DNA from: Melanocharis versteri
Lineage: Eukaryota > Chordata > Aves > Passeriformes > Melanocharitidae
Direction of reading: 5' to 3'
NCBI GenBank assembly: GCA_013397845.1
Contig: VZTG01004593.1
Location: 472,761-536,760 of the forward strand
DNA length: 64,000 nt
The notes under the pieces are model-generated. The model was not told the DNA's origin and made no database searches. It worked only from the letters and a program-made list of their open reading frames with translations. The position numbers and the translations under genes are program-made. Each line of letters begins with the position of its first letter. Position 1 is the stretch's first letter. Shown here piece by piece: positions 25,030-37,200 of this stretch.

Positions 25030-28000
25030 TTCTTTAAAAAGAAACAATAGGTGTGTAAAGTTCCTTCATTAACAACAGGAGAAAGCTGCCAATATAAAAA
25101 GAGTGTCCTCACAGAGTTTAGTTAAAATACAGATTCTTCTATATCTTTCGTCCTATACCAAGAGTAAAAAAAATATTGGTATTTCTAGACACTGAAAGCA
25201 TGATTATCAGATCAATCAGCATATTATGGAAGGCATTCCAGTAGGTTGTTCTTTTTGTTTTTCAAATAAATATTGAAGTTTTATTTCATGAATTGAGAAA
25301 AATAGCACGGACATATCAAAGCAGGTCCAACTCGAAATATTGCATTGCACACAGCAAAAGTATACAGAAGTTCAAGTTTGCTGTCCCAAGATAACGTGTC
25401 TTTACATACCCACACAATTACTTTGAATACAATTGTATTCAGAGTTGATGAGATAAAGTTGCCTTCTTTCAAGTACAAACAGTATCCAAGTTCAAAGGAC
25501 AGCATCTGATCTTGTTCTATAAGATGCAAATGATTGTTTCAGTCGACAGGATAAACTGACAGACTGCCTCTAGCCCACAAGTCCTAATCAACAAAACAAA
25601 TCCAAAAGCAAATTAGCTTTTTAAAAGTATGCTTAAAGGGGGAAAGGAATCTCTCCCCCAAGAAGCTCTTTTAAAAACAAGAGTCAAAGATTGACTTCAT
25701 CAGGTAGGAACTTCACCATCATTAATGGCTTTGAACAGAAAAAGTCACTGGGAAGAGCAACAGTATTTTCTCATCAATACCCAATATATGCTATTTAAAA
25801 GACCCAAACCCTACACCCACAATGCAAATACCTTCCAATTACTCAAGAAACACAAAAGGAAAACCATAACTACTGTATAACTCTGCTTTTCAGCCACTAG
25901 CTGTTCCTTCCAAATGAAGGACGACAAGTTAACCTATCCATACAGATGATGACCTCAAATGCATGAAGATAAATGGCTCCAGTTTGCTTCACACAATAAG
26001 ACATTAAAAATCTTGAATTACACCATCATTCTGGTGAGACACTGCACCAGAGCATAAAACACATTTTATTAATAATTAGGAACAAAATGCATCAAAGTCA
26101 AAGAATTTCTTATCTACTTTCATAAACAGTAGAAATTAGCTATTCATAAGCATATTGTCAACAGCATCATGCAATGACAAAATTTCTCTTCAACACAAGC
26201 TTCACAGCAACAAACATTTAAAAGGACAGTAAAAAATTCTGCAACATCATAAAGGTTTCTTGGTGACCAAAAACATATTTAGGATCAGCACATCAGTTTT
26301 AGTACTGGCTCACCCAGCAAAGATGAACAAAAAAAACACGCACAAGAAAACAACACAGACACCCAACAAAAGAAATGGACACCTAAGACAATAGTTCCAT
26401 GGCAACTAGAATTGATCTCTGTCTTCATTTCTACAGCACCATTCTCCCCTTTTGCTCCCAGCCCTGGACTTGCCTCCTGGCTCCCAGCGGCATTCGTACC
26501 CAGTCAGCGACACAACACGGTGATTGTGCTGGAAAACAACCCTAAAAGCAAGGGGGTCACTTTAGCCAAATCATCTCCTGGGGTCAGTTTTGGTGGCAGA
26601 AGGAGGGCATGTAAGCAGAACCATGCCAGTCTGGACTCAGTAGGCTGCATTATCCTCCTGGAATACTTTCCTACGTCCCTTCCAGGTTGCTTAAATTCAC
26701 AAGAACTTAAACACCACAAAATAACTGTTGTGGAATCTTAGCATCATTTCTAGTCATGCCTTTCTGAAAGTGTATCACCATGGAAATATTACTGTATGTA
26801 AATATGTTTGCCCATTTTCAATGTTTTCCATTACTTCCAGGTGTAGTAGCCCAGTTTTCACTCTTCTGTGTGATGTGTAAGTTGTTAAATCACAAATACC
26901 TACAACACTTTTTTAGGCTAAAAAGAAAAAGGTAGCAAGAAACCAAAACAAAACCCTTTTCACAAAATTCACCTTATCTCGTGATGTTACAAACACTAGT
27001 AAGTAGAAGTAGAGAAATCCTCCTATCTTATTAGAATAACCTTAGTATCATGTTCAAAGCACAGAATTTTAACCAAACAGTTGAAGACTGGTTATTTAAG
27101 TGGAAAAAAACCCAAGAACTCCTAATGCAATCTGTACAGATCTCTAAAGTTATAAATAATTTTTCATATTTGATCTATATATTGACTCTTGATATTTTCT
27201 TTCATGTGTACAACTCCTCATTAAGTCTTACATTGTGCATGACAACTACTGTAACACAACTTTGTAAGTCAAGATAGCTTTTAATCAAAATAGCTCTAGT
27301 AGGCAAGTCCAACAGACACAGGTGTGGATAAACCACAGCCTCTACCACTTGTCCCTCTTCACACACCAGGTCACAGCTCTTGGCTGTGACCAGCAGTACA
27401 TACTTTGCACACATAAGCAAATACTCCACAGCATTTCCTGACTTGTTAACTTCACATGCTCTGAGATGAAAGACACAGTGCAGCTGTATCACTTCCAGAG
27501 AAATAAAGAATAAAAGCGTTATCTCGGAGTTACCACAGCCATTTTCACTAATGCTAAAATCAACAACACACAGCCCCATGCAAATGACAGATTGGTTAAA
27601 AAACCCACAGACACAATCACTTTGTATTTTAACACTGTCTCTTGCTATCGCAGCTATAGTAGCACTGCAACATTAGAATTCTACTTTACACCAGATAAAC
27701 AAATGAAGATGTCAGAACTTCAGACACAGCTAGTCTCTCATTGCATGTTCAGTATTGCATCATGGGTTTTATTCTGAATAAATACAGGTCAATTAAGTAA
27801 AAGCAGTCCTCGACCTATCACTGAAATCAGAATGAGATACTAGACAGTTTCATAGGGAGCATGCACATTCCTGAGCAGACAAGGAGGCAGGAATAAATTA
27901 TGTGGAATTGGGATAAAAAACAGCAAATGATACTACAGGATGAATCAGGGAAGCAAAAGATATTTGGGGAAAAAAATTGTTGCCCTATCTCACTACAGGA

Positions 28001-31000
28001 CTATTGCAAGCTGTACACCTTGGAGTCCCATCGAAGTATTCCCTACTAATTTTTCAAAAGAGCAAGCTGACCATTGCTTATTAAGGCTCAAATGTCATAA
28101 AGTATGTCAAAACAATCATTTAGCAGCTCCACACCATCAAAAACATAAAAGACTCACTCCCTCCTCAGTTACTAGCAAACAAGGGAAGGAAAGATAGGAA
28201 AGGAAATGAGAAAAGATGTGAGAAACCAGTGATGGTTTGCCGTTAAATTCATTCTTAGCAAGCAGCAGCCTAAAGAAAGGCCTTATCAGGTAGTTGCTGT
28301 AGTGGTACCTTAAATCAGCAATGTTGAGATTAGCACTTAAAACAGAATTAAGATCAATCCCTTTCAAACTGTAATAGCTAACACTTATTATTTTACTCAT
28401 CTGTCACAGCACAGCTTTCTTACATGCAAGAAAGAATCAATCCAAATGAATTTTCAAGTCTCTGATGATGCCTCTCACCATATTATTCCATTTCTACTTG
28501 CCTCTTATTTGCTACCTTTAATGAGCCCAGTGTCTTATACAACTCCTATTTCTGCTATGACTGAAAGTCTTTTACCACACACCCCTGAGCTACAGCAGTG
28601 TCCAGGAAAGAGAAAAGATGAAAGTCCCCCTGCTCAAATAACTTCAACTTCAGTATCTTCAGTCCTCACAGTCTCTGCTGTTCACAAGACAAGAGAAAGC
28701 AAGTTCCAGTGAGAAGATAAGGAATAAACTGCCCTTCTTTTCTAAGGAAAAAGGGCAAACAACATTTAATTGCTGAAACCTAGTAACTTTTCTAATTCAG
28801 ACAAATCTAGCACAAGTTACAGAATCCCATGCTAAAAATTGTAGTGTTTTCACCTCCCCAAAAGATGAAAATAGAAATGGAAACTGCAATCCCTACTCAC
28901 AAAGCAAACTCTTTCACAATCTCTTAACTTGTAAAGTTCTCTGGTTTTCTGCACATCCAATGCTTCTCAAGCACTTTCTTAGTTATACAGTTAGCAAGTA
29001 CTCTCAAAATATTTTCTCAGAAGTATACTATGAACTATTTCAAATATACAAATGTATTTTTTAAAAGATTTTAGTCTTCAGTGGAAAGCAAAGTGAGAAC
29101 GAAAAAGGTAGTTCTGTTTTTGTAGCATCTCATTCCTTACCACTGACAGGAGTGGGACAGGAGCGCAGATAAAGATTTAAATGAAGATCACTCACAGCTT
29201 CAGAATTTGTGATGTAGAACTCATTTTAAGAAGCTACAAAAAAAATAATCTGTTTTGAGTCAATAATGATCACCAGTGTGCATTGGACTGTTTATTATGT
29301 AGAAACCAAGATATGAGAAGCCCTGAATCCATGGTAAGAAAACCAAGCATCATCCAACTGCTGAAAAATTCAGGTTACTGAGATTCCTATCTCTCATTTC
29401 ACTCCTCCTTGGTGCACTACTCTGTTGGTTCCACTAAAGAATATGACAAACATGAGGCCTACTTAAAATGTGTTGAATGACAGAAAAAAATAAAAATTTT
29501 CCTTTTCAAATTCTTGTCCCACCCCAAGCCCCTATTAATTACCAGAAAAAAAGCCCCAAAGCAATACCTTACAATAACTCAGTATTCCAATAACTTGAAA
29601 GAGTTTCAAGGGAACTTCAAAAAAAAGTATGCATTTCTCTAACCCTTTCTCCTGTTTTCATCTGCTTCATCCTCTTCAGCCCATAGTTGTCTTTTAATGT
29701 TTTCGTCAAGTAGCAGCAGGATAAAATTGATACTTTGGGCTATTTCCCTTCTTACAATAAGCCAGTTCCAGAAGAACTGTCATGACCAGCAAGTTCTCAG
29801 TTTGCTGTAGCTTGAGGGAGTCATAAACAAAGAAACCACATCTATATATTTAGTGAGTGAAAATGTTACTACAACTCCCACATTCTTGCCTTTATGTCTC
29901 TCTGTCTCATTATAGATCTTAAAGTGCCCTCTCTTTCAGGCCACCAGCCCTCAAAACAAATCAGCACAGAACAGTAAGTGTTTGGAGAGAAAAATCACTG
30001 GTGAACAGCACAAAACATTAAAAACCCCTGAGCTTCCACAACACTCCTGGAACACAAGCTAAGTCACTACTGCCCTTGAAAATGTGAGATTCTCTAGTAT
30101 CAGCGAGATTATTCAGATACATAAAGTGGGCAAAACTAAAAACTGAGTCCCAAGCTTGAAGCTGATGTAAGTTTTTTTCTACGGCTGTACACAAGGCTAT
30201 AATTATATTAACAGACCTGCACCACTTAAGCAGTAACAAATACATGTACTACCAGAACAGTCTGGAAAAGAACACGAGAAAAAAATATTTTAAAACCCAC
30301 AACAACCACAAACAATTTCCCAAGAAGCTTTCAAATATGGCATTTTCAACTGCCCTCTTATTTCTAGATGTGACTATTTTAAACTAGTAACAAAAAAGTT
30401 ACTAACTGTGCTCAAATACACCTGGCAATTTACAAACATGTGGCTAACATCTCACAGCACTAGCCTTCAGTAATTGTATCTTCTAAATCAAAGAGGATAA
30501 AAATTATTTTACAACATCAAGCATGACTTTCCTACGTAATCACCCAGGGAATGCAGTGTAACAACAGCAGAAGTAATACTGTCCATAAAACCTTATCTAT
30601 TTTACACTTGCTTTACCAATGAAACATTTTAGAAGCCTATGTACTATAATATTCCACAGGTATATCATGAAAACTTTATGGTCTCTATGAGAGAAAATAG
30701 TTGGGAGAAAAAAAAGTCCTAAAGTATCATCAGACAAGGCAACGTGTTTTCAGTCATTCTTTAGAATCCAATACCTTCATTTTGACAATTTAATATAAGT
30801 TTTAGAAACAGCAGGAATCCAGATTTTATTGTATTGACAAACTTGGAAAATCACTTTTCAACTTTTCTGACAGTAAGCCCAAATTGTGTCCTGTATGGTT
30901 TCCAAATGTATACGCTCTAAATATGTGGAAGATAAAACTGAATCTAAAGCAAAATCATCACAAGACTTTCATGAATTTCTTATTAGTTTTTCCAAAGCAG

Positions 31001-31807
31001 GTCACCAATACAAATATAGACTGCAAATAGAGATATTGTAAATACATATACTGCAAGTTGCACATCAAATGGGCTTGTCAGTTTCTCTTCTGTGCAGGCA
31101 ATCCAGCTTCACAGTTCAGCCATGTACACTAAAGCATGGATTCTCTTAAGTACCTAGGGCAAAATCCCTTCTTGTTTGTTTTGCATGACTGACACAGGTT
31201 AACAATTATTTCAAACACTACTCTTCTGAAAAAGGTCTTTATAATCTGTAATGAGAACTAAGGAAATAAAGTCTCAGGACTTGGTTTCCCTTTCACCTGT
31301 AAGGTATTAATGAAACAATGTTTATCCTATCCCTATAGGATGGCAAACACACAAGTGTTATGTCACTGTCCAGTCCGTTAATGAGAGTGAAGACTCAAAT
31401 TTTACCACCAAATATAAATACTCTTGAACTTTTCAGGACTACAGAATGTGTTAAATTATCATCGAGGCAGTATTACAACTACACTTCACATCATATTTTG
31501 CTTTACCTCAATCATACTATCTTCTATTCTGCTTTGAAAACACACATTTAAGGTCTAAAACTAAATAAAACTTCATATCCACTATTTCTAGAGACAGTAA
31601 AGATAGAAGTTTTATACTGCCTGCGTTAAAAAAAAAATCACCCAAGAATGCCAGGTGCAATAAATAACATTGGCCTGCATACCTTATCACCTCACTAATG
31701 CTTACAAGGTAATTAACATGTTGTGAAGTACAGAGGAATTCCAGCATGAAGTTTGCCGCTACCAGAATTTGCTGTTATAGCAAGTAAGACTGAGCAGTGG
31801 GCCTTAC

Positions 31808-31888
31808 ATAGCACATGATGCTCGTCAAAACTTCCCTCCGCAACTTGCGGACAGCAAGCTTCGTCACAACCACCTTTTCTAAGTTCAC
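31808..31888 (-). CDS. Candidate minus-strand exon next to the CpG island (unproven)
   Basis: On the minus strand an acceptor-like tract (tatttctcag) is followed by exactly 81 open bases (27 codons, frame beginning VNLEKVVVTKLAVRK) and then a good donor, TAT|GTAAGG. It has four CpGs in an AT-rich area and starts about 160 bases from the CpG island, so it could be the second exon of a gene transcribed leftward from the island. A second frame is also open across it (ELRKGGCDEACC...), so the frame is not settled. I recognise no protein family in either. It could equally be CpG-shore sequence that happens to look like an exon. Confidence 0.22.
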
Positions 31889-32049
31889 CTGAGAAATACA
31901 AACCAAGGCCCTCATTTATAATTCAGTGCTCCTTGTTTCATAAATTTATAATGTCTTTTAAAGTTTTCTTATTATAAGACGGCACTGTTTTCAATTGCAA
32001 CCTCGTATTTCATAATACGCGCGAAGTTTTGGGGGTTTAATTAGTTTTC

Positions 32050-33300
32050 AGCACCACTTCGGACAAAAGATACGTTCTGCACCAGGTATCCCGTGCGCCT
32101 GTGATGCAGCTATCAAAAACAGCCACTGAAGCCGACGCGCAGAGCCAGCATCCGTGTCCAGCCGGCAGACCTGCCCCGGGCACTGCGGGAAGAGCAGCCT
32201 TGGGCAGGGCACTGCACTCGCCGAGCGCTTCCACGGGAGCTGAACAGAGCTCAGCCGCGGAGGAGCAGCAAACGCGCCGGGCTCCGGCCGCCGGGGGCTG
32301 AGCGGATTTGGGCTTGCTGAGGCCTAGCGAGCACACGAGGCCTCCAGCAGCCCCGGCTGGCTCCCCGGCAGCCCCGCACACCGCTCCGGGCCGGCCGGGG
32401 AGCGGGCGCACACGGCAGGGCCCGGCGCCCAGGATGCTCCGCCAGCCGGGAGGGGGAGGCGGCCCCGCTCCGCAGCGCCGGGGGGAGAGGGAAGGCGAGG
32501 AGCCAGCGCCTCCGGTTTGGGAGGGACTCGCAAACTTTGGTACCTGTCGGGAACTCCCCAAATGCCAGCGACCCCCGGCCGCTCCGGGAGGAACTCTTCT
32601 CCCTCCCTCTCCGCCCCAACACCAACTCACGCCACAGGCTTAGAAACAAGGCTGTACCCGTGCCGGTGGGAAGGAGGGCACGGTGTGCCCGGCTGCAAGC
32701 AGGCGCTTCCCCTGCCCCCCCGCTCCCCGTCCCGAGAGGGGACGCTCGGCGCGCCCNNNNNNNNNNNNNNNNNNNNNNNNNNNNNNNNNNNNNNNNNNNN
32801 NNNNNNNNNNNNNNNNNNNNNNNNNNNNNNNNNNNNNNNNNNNNNNNNNNNNNNNNNNNNNNNNNNNNNNNNNNNNNNNNNNNNNNNNNNNNNNNNNNNN
32901 NNNNNNNNNNNNNNNNNNNNNNNNNNNNNNNNNNNNNNNNNNNNNNNNNNNNNNNNNNNNNNNNNNNNNNNNNNNNNNNNGAGACCAGCCCCGCGGGGGC
33001 GGGCGCTCCGGCCGCGTCCTGCAGCCCGGCTGGCGGGAGCGGGGCCGGGACCCCGCGGGGGACAGCAGCGCCCCGGCAGCACGGACACCGGCGCGTCCCG
33101 CTCTTTGTCCGCGAACTTGCCGCGGCCCTGCATCGGGTGGCGCAGGAGACTTTGTCGCGGGGCACGTCCTGGCCCTGGGAACGCGGGGAACGGGCCCCGG
33201 GAAAAGGCAGCTTTGCCACCGCCTCCGTGCCCTGAGCCGGGGTGGTGTCGAGGTCCCTCTCCCCGCCGTTCAGGTCCCGCTCACCTCCCTTCCCATCCTT
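32050..33300. promoter_or_regulatory. CpG island promoter (possibly bidirectional), with internal assembly gap
   Basis: About 1.25 kb of abruptly GC-rich, CpG-dense sequence in an otherwise AT-rich window, the classic signature of a vertebrate CpG-island promoter. GC-box (Sp1-type) sequence is present, for example GGGGGCGGGC at 32995-33004. There is no obvious TATA box, as is usual for this promoter class. Plausible splice donors lie on the minus strand (ACAG|GTACC near 32538, GC|GTGAGT near 32628, GAG|GTGAGC near 33280), and candidate exons lie to the right on the plus strand. The long open frames across the island (for example minus 32037-32630) lack stops because of GC content and should not be taken as proteins. 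The start sites and gene name cannot be determined, partly because the centre is missing. Confidence 0.85.
32757..32980. other. Assembly gap (224 N) inside the CpG island
   Basis: A run of N bounded by GC-extreme sequence on both sides (…GGCGCGCCC before, CCGCGGGGGCGGG after). Gaps at such sites are typical sequencing drop-outs of GC-rich first exons. The true length may differ from 224. Any open frame spanning it is meaningless. Confidence 0.98.
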
Positions 33301-33611
33301 GAGAACTCTCGCTAAACTCCAGTAAGGCTCAAGGGTTCCTAAGAAGGAACTTGATGTTTAAAATACTTGAGTTCAAAATTTAAATACAAACGGGAACCCC
33401 TCTTTAACCATGGAAGTACCTAAACTTAGTGTCTTTAGTTTTGGTTCCGTACGTTTGTTGGTTTTGGGTGTTTTTAACAGAACCACCAGTGAAGAATATG
33501 TGTACGCGATGGATGCCTGGGCTGTTGTGGGCTGGAAAGCAAGCAGCTAAGTCGCTTTAAGTGTAGATACCAGGTATGAGTTACTGAGCGTTTATCTCTC
33601 ATTTGCCACAG

Positions 33612-33656
33612 GAGAAGAGTACCCCAGGCTGGTTACCATGGTTCAGCTGATAGAAG
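33612..33656 (+). CDS. Candidate exon with start codon, downstream of the CpG island
   Basis: A strong acceptor (tctctcatttgccacag) precedes 45 bases ending in a donor, GAAG|GTAACT. The segment contains an ATG at 33638-33640 in excellent Kozak context (ACCATGG), giving M-V-Q-L-I-E and one extra base (phase 1). The frame is also open upstream of the ATG within the exon. It lies 310 bases after the CpG island, the expected place for a first coding exon behind a non-coding exon 1 hidden in or near the gap. It joins in phase with the candidate exon at 34255-34289. I do not recognise the N-terminus. Splice-site matches this good occur by chance, so this stays tentative. Confidence 0.33.
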
Positions 33657-34254
33657 GTAACTTAATGAGCTCTATTAATTTGCATGTGTATCTGATTCCT
33701 GAGGTCTGGCACCAGAAGTAGAGCATCTATGGGGAAATATGACTCTTTAGTTTAGCGGCTAGGACTCCTAGGTAACTCAAGTGCCTGTTTCCTAGAATGT
33801 TTTATTTCTTTTCATTTAAGGTTACTGGCTTTAAGTAACAAGATTTTCCTGGGAGAGGAAGTCTCGCACCCAGAGCTGTCTTTTTGTGGGGCGCTTTTTT
33901 TTTTTTTTAATGTCTGTTTATCTTCTCTGTTATAGCTTTGTAGTGTTCAGCTCTATGAATTATTCTTCTGAGGCAATTTACACTTATTAAGTGCTGGACT
34001 TGTTCCGTGCATAACAAGTTTTTGGATTCCACTTCAGAGGCCACATATCTGACAAGCACTGAAGTAACTAATTTACAGCTATCTTAGTCCTACTGTTGGA
34101 TCTTCTCCGAAATAGAAAAATGTACCAGCAAGATATTGTTTTAATTTAGCTAATTGCCAGCCTGGTACAGATAAGAACTGTATCATTTTAGTCATTCTAC
34201 TTATTTTATTCTGCAACCTTGTCTCTAAATGACCCATATGCCTCCCTCCTCCAG

Positions 34255-34289
34255 ACTCTCTTGAAGATTTTGACATCTGTTGTACTAAG
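34255..34289 (+). CDS. Candidate second coding exon, in phase with 33612-33656
   Basis: A pyrimidine-rich acceptor (gcctccctcctccag) is followed by 35 bases and a donor, AAG|GTAATG. Taking the phase-1 base from 33656, the joined reading is open and adds D-S-L-E-D-F-D-I-C-C-T-K, ending in phase 0. The two segments are 598 bases apart. I found no convincing third exon: the strongest later acceptor in this region (near 36684) leads into a stop after 18 codons. A minus-strand frame of 126 codons (34079-34459) covers the same bases, so strand is not certain. Confidence 0.28.
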
Positions 34290-37200
34290 GTAATGTGCAG
34301 TGAAACTGCATACATGAAGTAAGAGTCCTGGTAGTTAACAGTGGAGAAAAACTGAGCTGTCCTACCTTCTGGATATCCATAAGAGTTGAGCTGCTTAGGG
34401 AATGCAACAGGATCATTGCCTATTAAAGAGATTAAAGAGACAGATGCATTTATTTTCATTGAGAATATTGTTTCAATGAGCTGATTGGTTTGTAAGGGCC
34501 AGTTTTCTTGTCTATCAGTAAAAAAAAAAAATCCCCACTTCTACTAAGCATTTAATTTGTGTCCTTTTACACAATCTACTCAATTTTATAATTTGTTTAT
34601 AGATGTCACCCTACAGTGAGAAACTATATTTTGCAGTTGTGGGACAGGATAAACTGAATTTCCTTTTCCCTTTAAAAGTTCAGTTTGCATCATCAATAAG
34701 ACATTTTGTTATGTAAGTTGATAAAGAGCTATAGAGGATATACTTTTCTTTTTGAAACCAGCTGCCAGTTACTTATCTTTGGCATTAACTGGGAGCTTTT
34801 GTAACAATACAGCCTTTTTCATCTTGAAAAAGCAGGCCTGCAGCACTCCCGTACTCCTAGTCCCTTGATTTATTGTAGCACTCCTAGTCCCTAAATAATC
34901 CACACAAAAGAAAGTGTAAAATTAGAAATATGTTTGTGTGTCTATATACGGAGGTGCTTACACTGAAGTATAAACTGCTGCATGGTGTTAGGCTCTCCCC
35001 TTCTTCCCTCCATTTTCCATTGTTTGAGTAATTTATTGTGTTTGCATCCATAGTTAAAGTCTACAGTCCAGAATGCCAGTTTAGAACTACTTAGGCATGA
35101 CAGTATTTGAAGTCAGATGGACAAAAAGTAGGTGTTTTTTGTGTAAATAGACTTTTAATATTGCCAGTGAGAGCATACGGCTTTTGGAAGGTAGTTTTTC
35201 AAGTATACCTCCTGCATCTCAGCTGATAACCTGCCTAGCATGTTATGCTGACATTGTCAGCTGACAGCATACCACAGATTGTTTGGCTTGATTGCATAAG
35301 ACAGCATAGTTCAGAAGATGTAAGTGTGCTTTTTTCAAAACACAGAAGGGTTCATATGAAGGAGGTGTCCAAAAGCACGGAACAATGGAGCTATGGCATG
35401 ACTTAAGTATCTGTCATAAAGTATGATAAATAACAAGATGTAATTAATGCAAAGGAGCTGATCATTCCTATCTTGTGCCTTGCATGTGCATGTTCAGCTG
35501 GCCTGAAGAAATTCCTGTGGTAAGTAGTACATAGTTAAAGGATTGAGCTAAAGCGAATTAGAATCATTACTATTTTGTGTCAGCTACAAGAAGAAAAAAT
35601 GTCTATGTGAAAATTCAGAACACAAGTATGGAAATGGCTGTATCCAGAAAGGAGGTCTTCAAAGGCAGATACTTGTATTCTGTCACATAACCAGAAACAT
35701 ACCCACTCCAGTCTTTACTAATGTAGGTAATCTTCTGATACTCTCTGCTTGCTGCTTCTTTCACAGTAAGTTTGTTCCTGGGACTGACTGTGATCAAAAT
35801 ACACGTGTTTGTACCTTGTCCTTCCCTAACAGGAGACTCCCTTAATTTGATGATCCACTAGAGTGTCATCCCTGCTGAAAAGCACAACTGTTACAGTTCT
35901 AACCTGTGCTATCCACAAATGGCTGTGAAGCAGGAGCTGCAGCAGTCTCCCTGAAAACCTCCATAGTTCAGCTTTCACTGCTTGCCCAGGATTTGAGTAC
36001 AGAATGAATTATGAAGCGTGGTAACAGAATTAATTTCTAAAAGCATCTGACAAAAATGTTTGAAAATATATATTGGTTATGTTGGGGTTTTTTTTAATAC
36101 TTAGACCACCGAATATGTACAATGAGTCTGACTTCCATCGCATGTAGCTATTGTAGAACACTAAAAAGTAATCAGTATTTTCAGCATTATAAATATTTAT
36201 TTAACAGCAGTGAATTTTATCCGACAGCTATGTTTTCAAAGAAAAAAGCACACACCAAAAAATTCTCCCACATGCAGTGAGATTTTTAGTTTTTAAAAGT
36301 GTTTTAAAAGTCCTGTAGACAAAAACTATGTACATGCATAAAGGAGGAAGGGAGGAGGAGTGCTGCTTTTACTGTTGTCAGCTTCTGATGCATATATACA
36401 TCTGAGAGTAAAAGGTCTTTGAATAATATTGTTTCTGGTTGAATTTATGATGAAGCTCTGCAGAATCGATGGAGCCAGAAAATGTTTATGCTCATCCAGC
36501 TTTTCTTGTTGTTCCAAAGCCTGCTCTCTCCACTTACATCCAGTTGGACAGCTTGCTGCTTAGATAGTTCTACAAAGATTTCCCAGAGTATCAGTAAAAA
36601 AAGATTATACCAGGTTCTGCTTCAAATTAATATATACTAGCTTTTTTTCCCAGAATTTTGGCCTCTTTTTTTTTTTGCTTTCAGGCATGCATAGGGGAAA
36701 GTACTGAGCAATTACATGTTTCGAGTCAAGACGTACCATAAATCTGGAAGTAAGCGCAGAGAATGATTTTAAATTATTTTTAGTCTGATTAAAAGTTTGG
36801 AGTAGAAAATGGAAAGTTTAGAATGGAAATGATGTGATATGAACTTTGACTCAAAGTTAGCTATGGAAATGTGAGCAACATTTTCATGGTAAAATCTTCT
36901 CAAACTCACCCCGAGCTACTTATTAAACTTACTTAGCATTCAATTCTGTTAAGTCTGATTCATACAGCTGAAATTTCTGTGGACAAAGAAAAAAGAAGAT
37001 GGAGGATTTTGGTTGTTCCAAAACCCCGAGGACTGATGAGGTCCAAATTAGTGTCTGACACATATTCCCAAAAAATTCTTGATGTAGTCTTGGTATTACA
37101 TCTCCCATAGTAACAGACTCTCTGTATCTTTTGTGTGTTTCTGGTACTTGGACACACATTTAGGTTTCCTATGTTTTGTCATATCTATGGAATTACACTG

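Larger units (their letters stand above)
19166..31800. other. Intergenic or intronic DNA, no confirmed gene
   Basis: A long AT-rich stretch with small tandem duplications (20213-20238, 21016-21055, 21089-21108), a CCAAA-type simple repeat (21424-21451), and the direct repeat pair at 24303-25029, each annotated separately. A 113-codon minus-strand frame (23649-23990) and a 125-codon minus-strand frame (27202-27579) have no domain I recognise. No repeat family could be assigned elsewhere. Confidence 0.5.

Noticed and set aside
32037..32630. 197-codon minus-strand frame in the left half of the CpG island
   Set aside because: Composition-driven Ala/Gly/Pro/Ser content with no domain. It overlaps open frames on the other strand. 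It may overlap a first exon but cannot be called coding from sequence.
32251..33315. Very long open frames across the CpG island on both strands (up to 322 codons)
   Set aside because: They run through the 224-base N gap and are open in several frames at once because GC-rich sequence has few stops. The translated content is low-complexity Pro/Ala/Gly/Arg, not a recognisable protein.
34079..34459. 126-codon minus-strand frame, with an internal splice-bordered piece at about 34369-34421
   Set aside because: No domain, and it competes with the plus-strand exon pair. A minus-strand gene here would have to cross the CpG island, which is less likely.
35514..35524. CTGTG|GTAAGT donor with an upstream acceptor as a plus-strand exon
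   Set aside because: In the phase required by the candidate exon at 34255-34289, the third codon is a stop.
36684..36740. Very strong plus-strand acceptor (poly-T then gctttcag) as the next exon after 34289
   Set aside because: In the required phase it reaches a stop after 18 codons, which would give a protein of about 36 residues. Not convincing.
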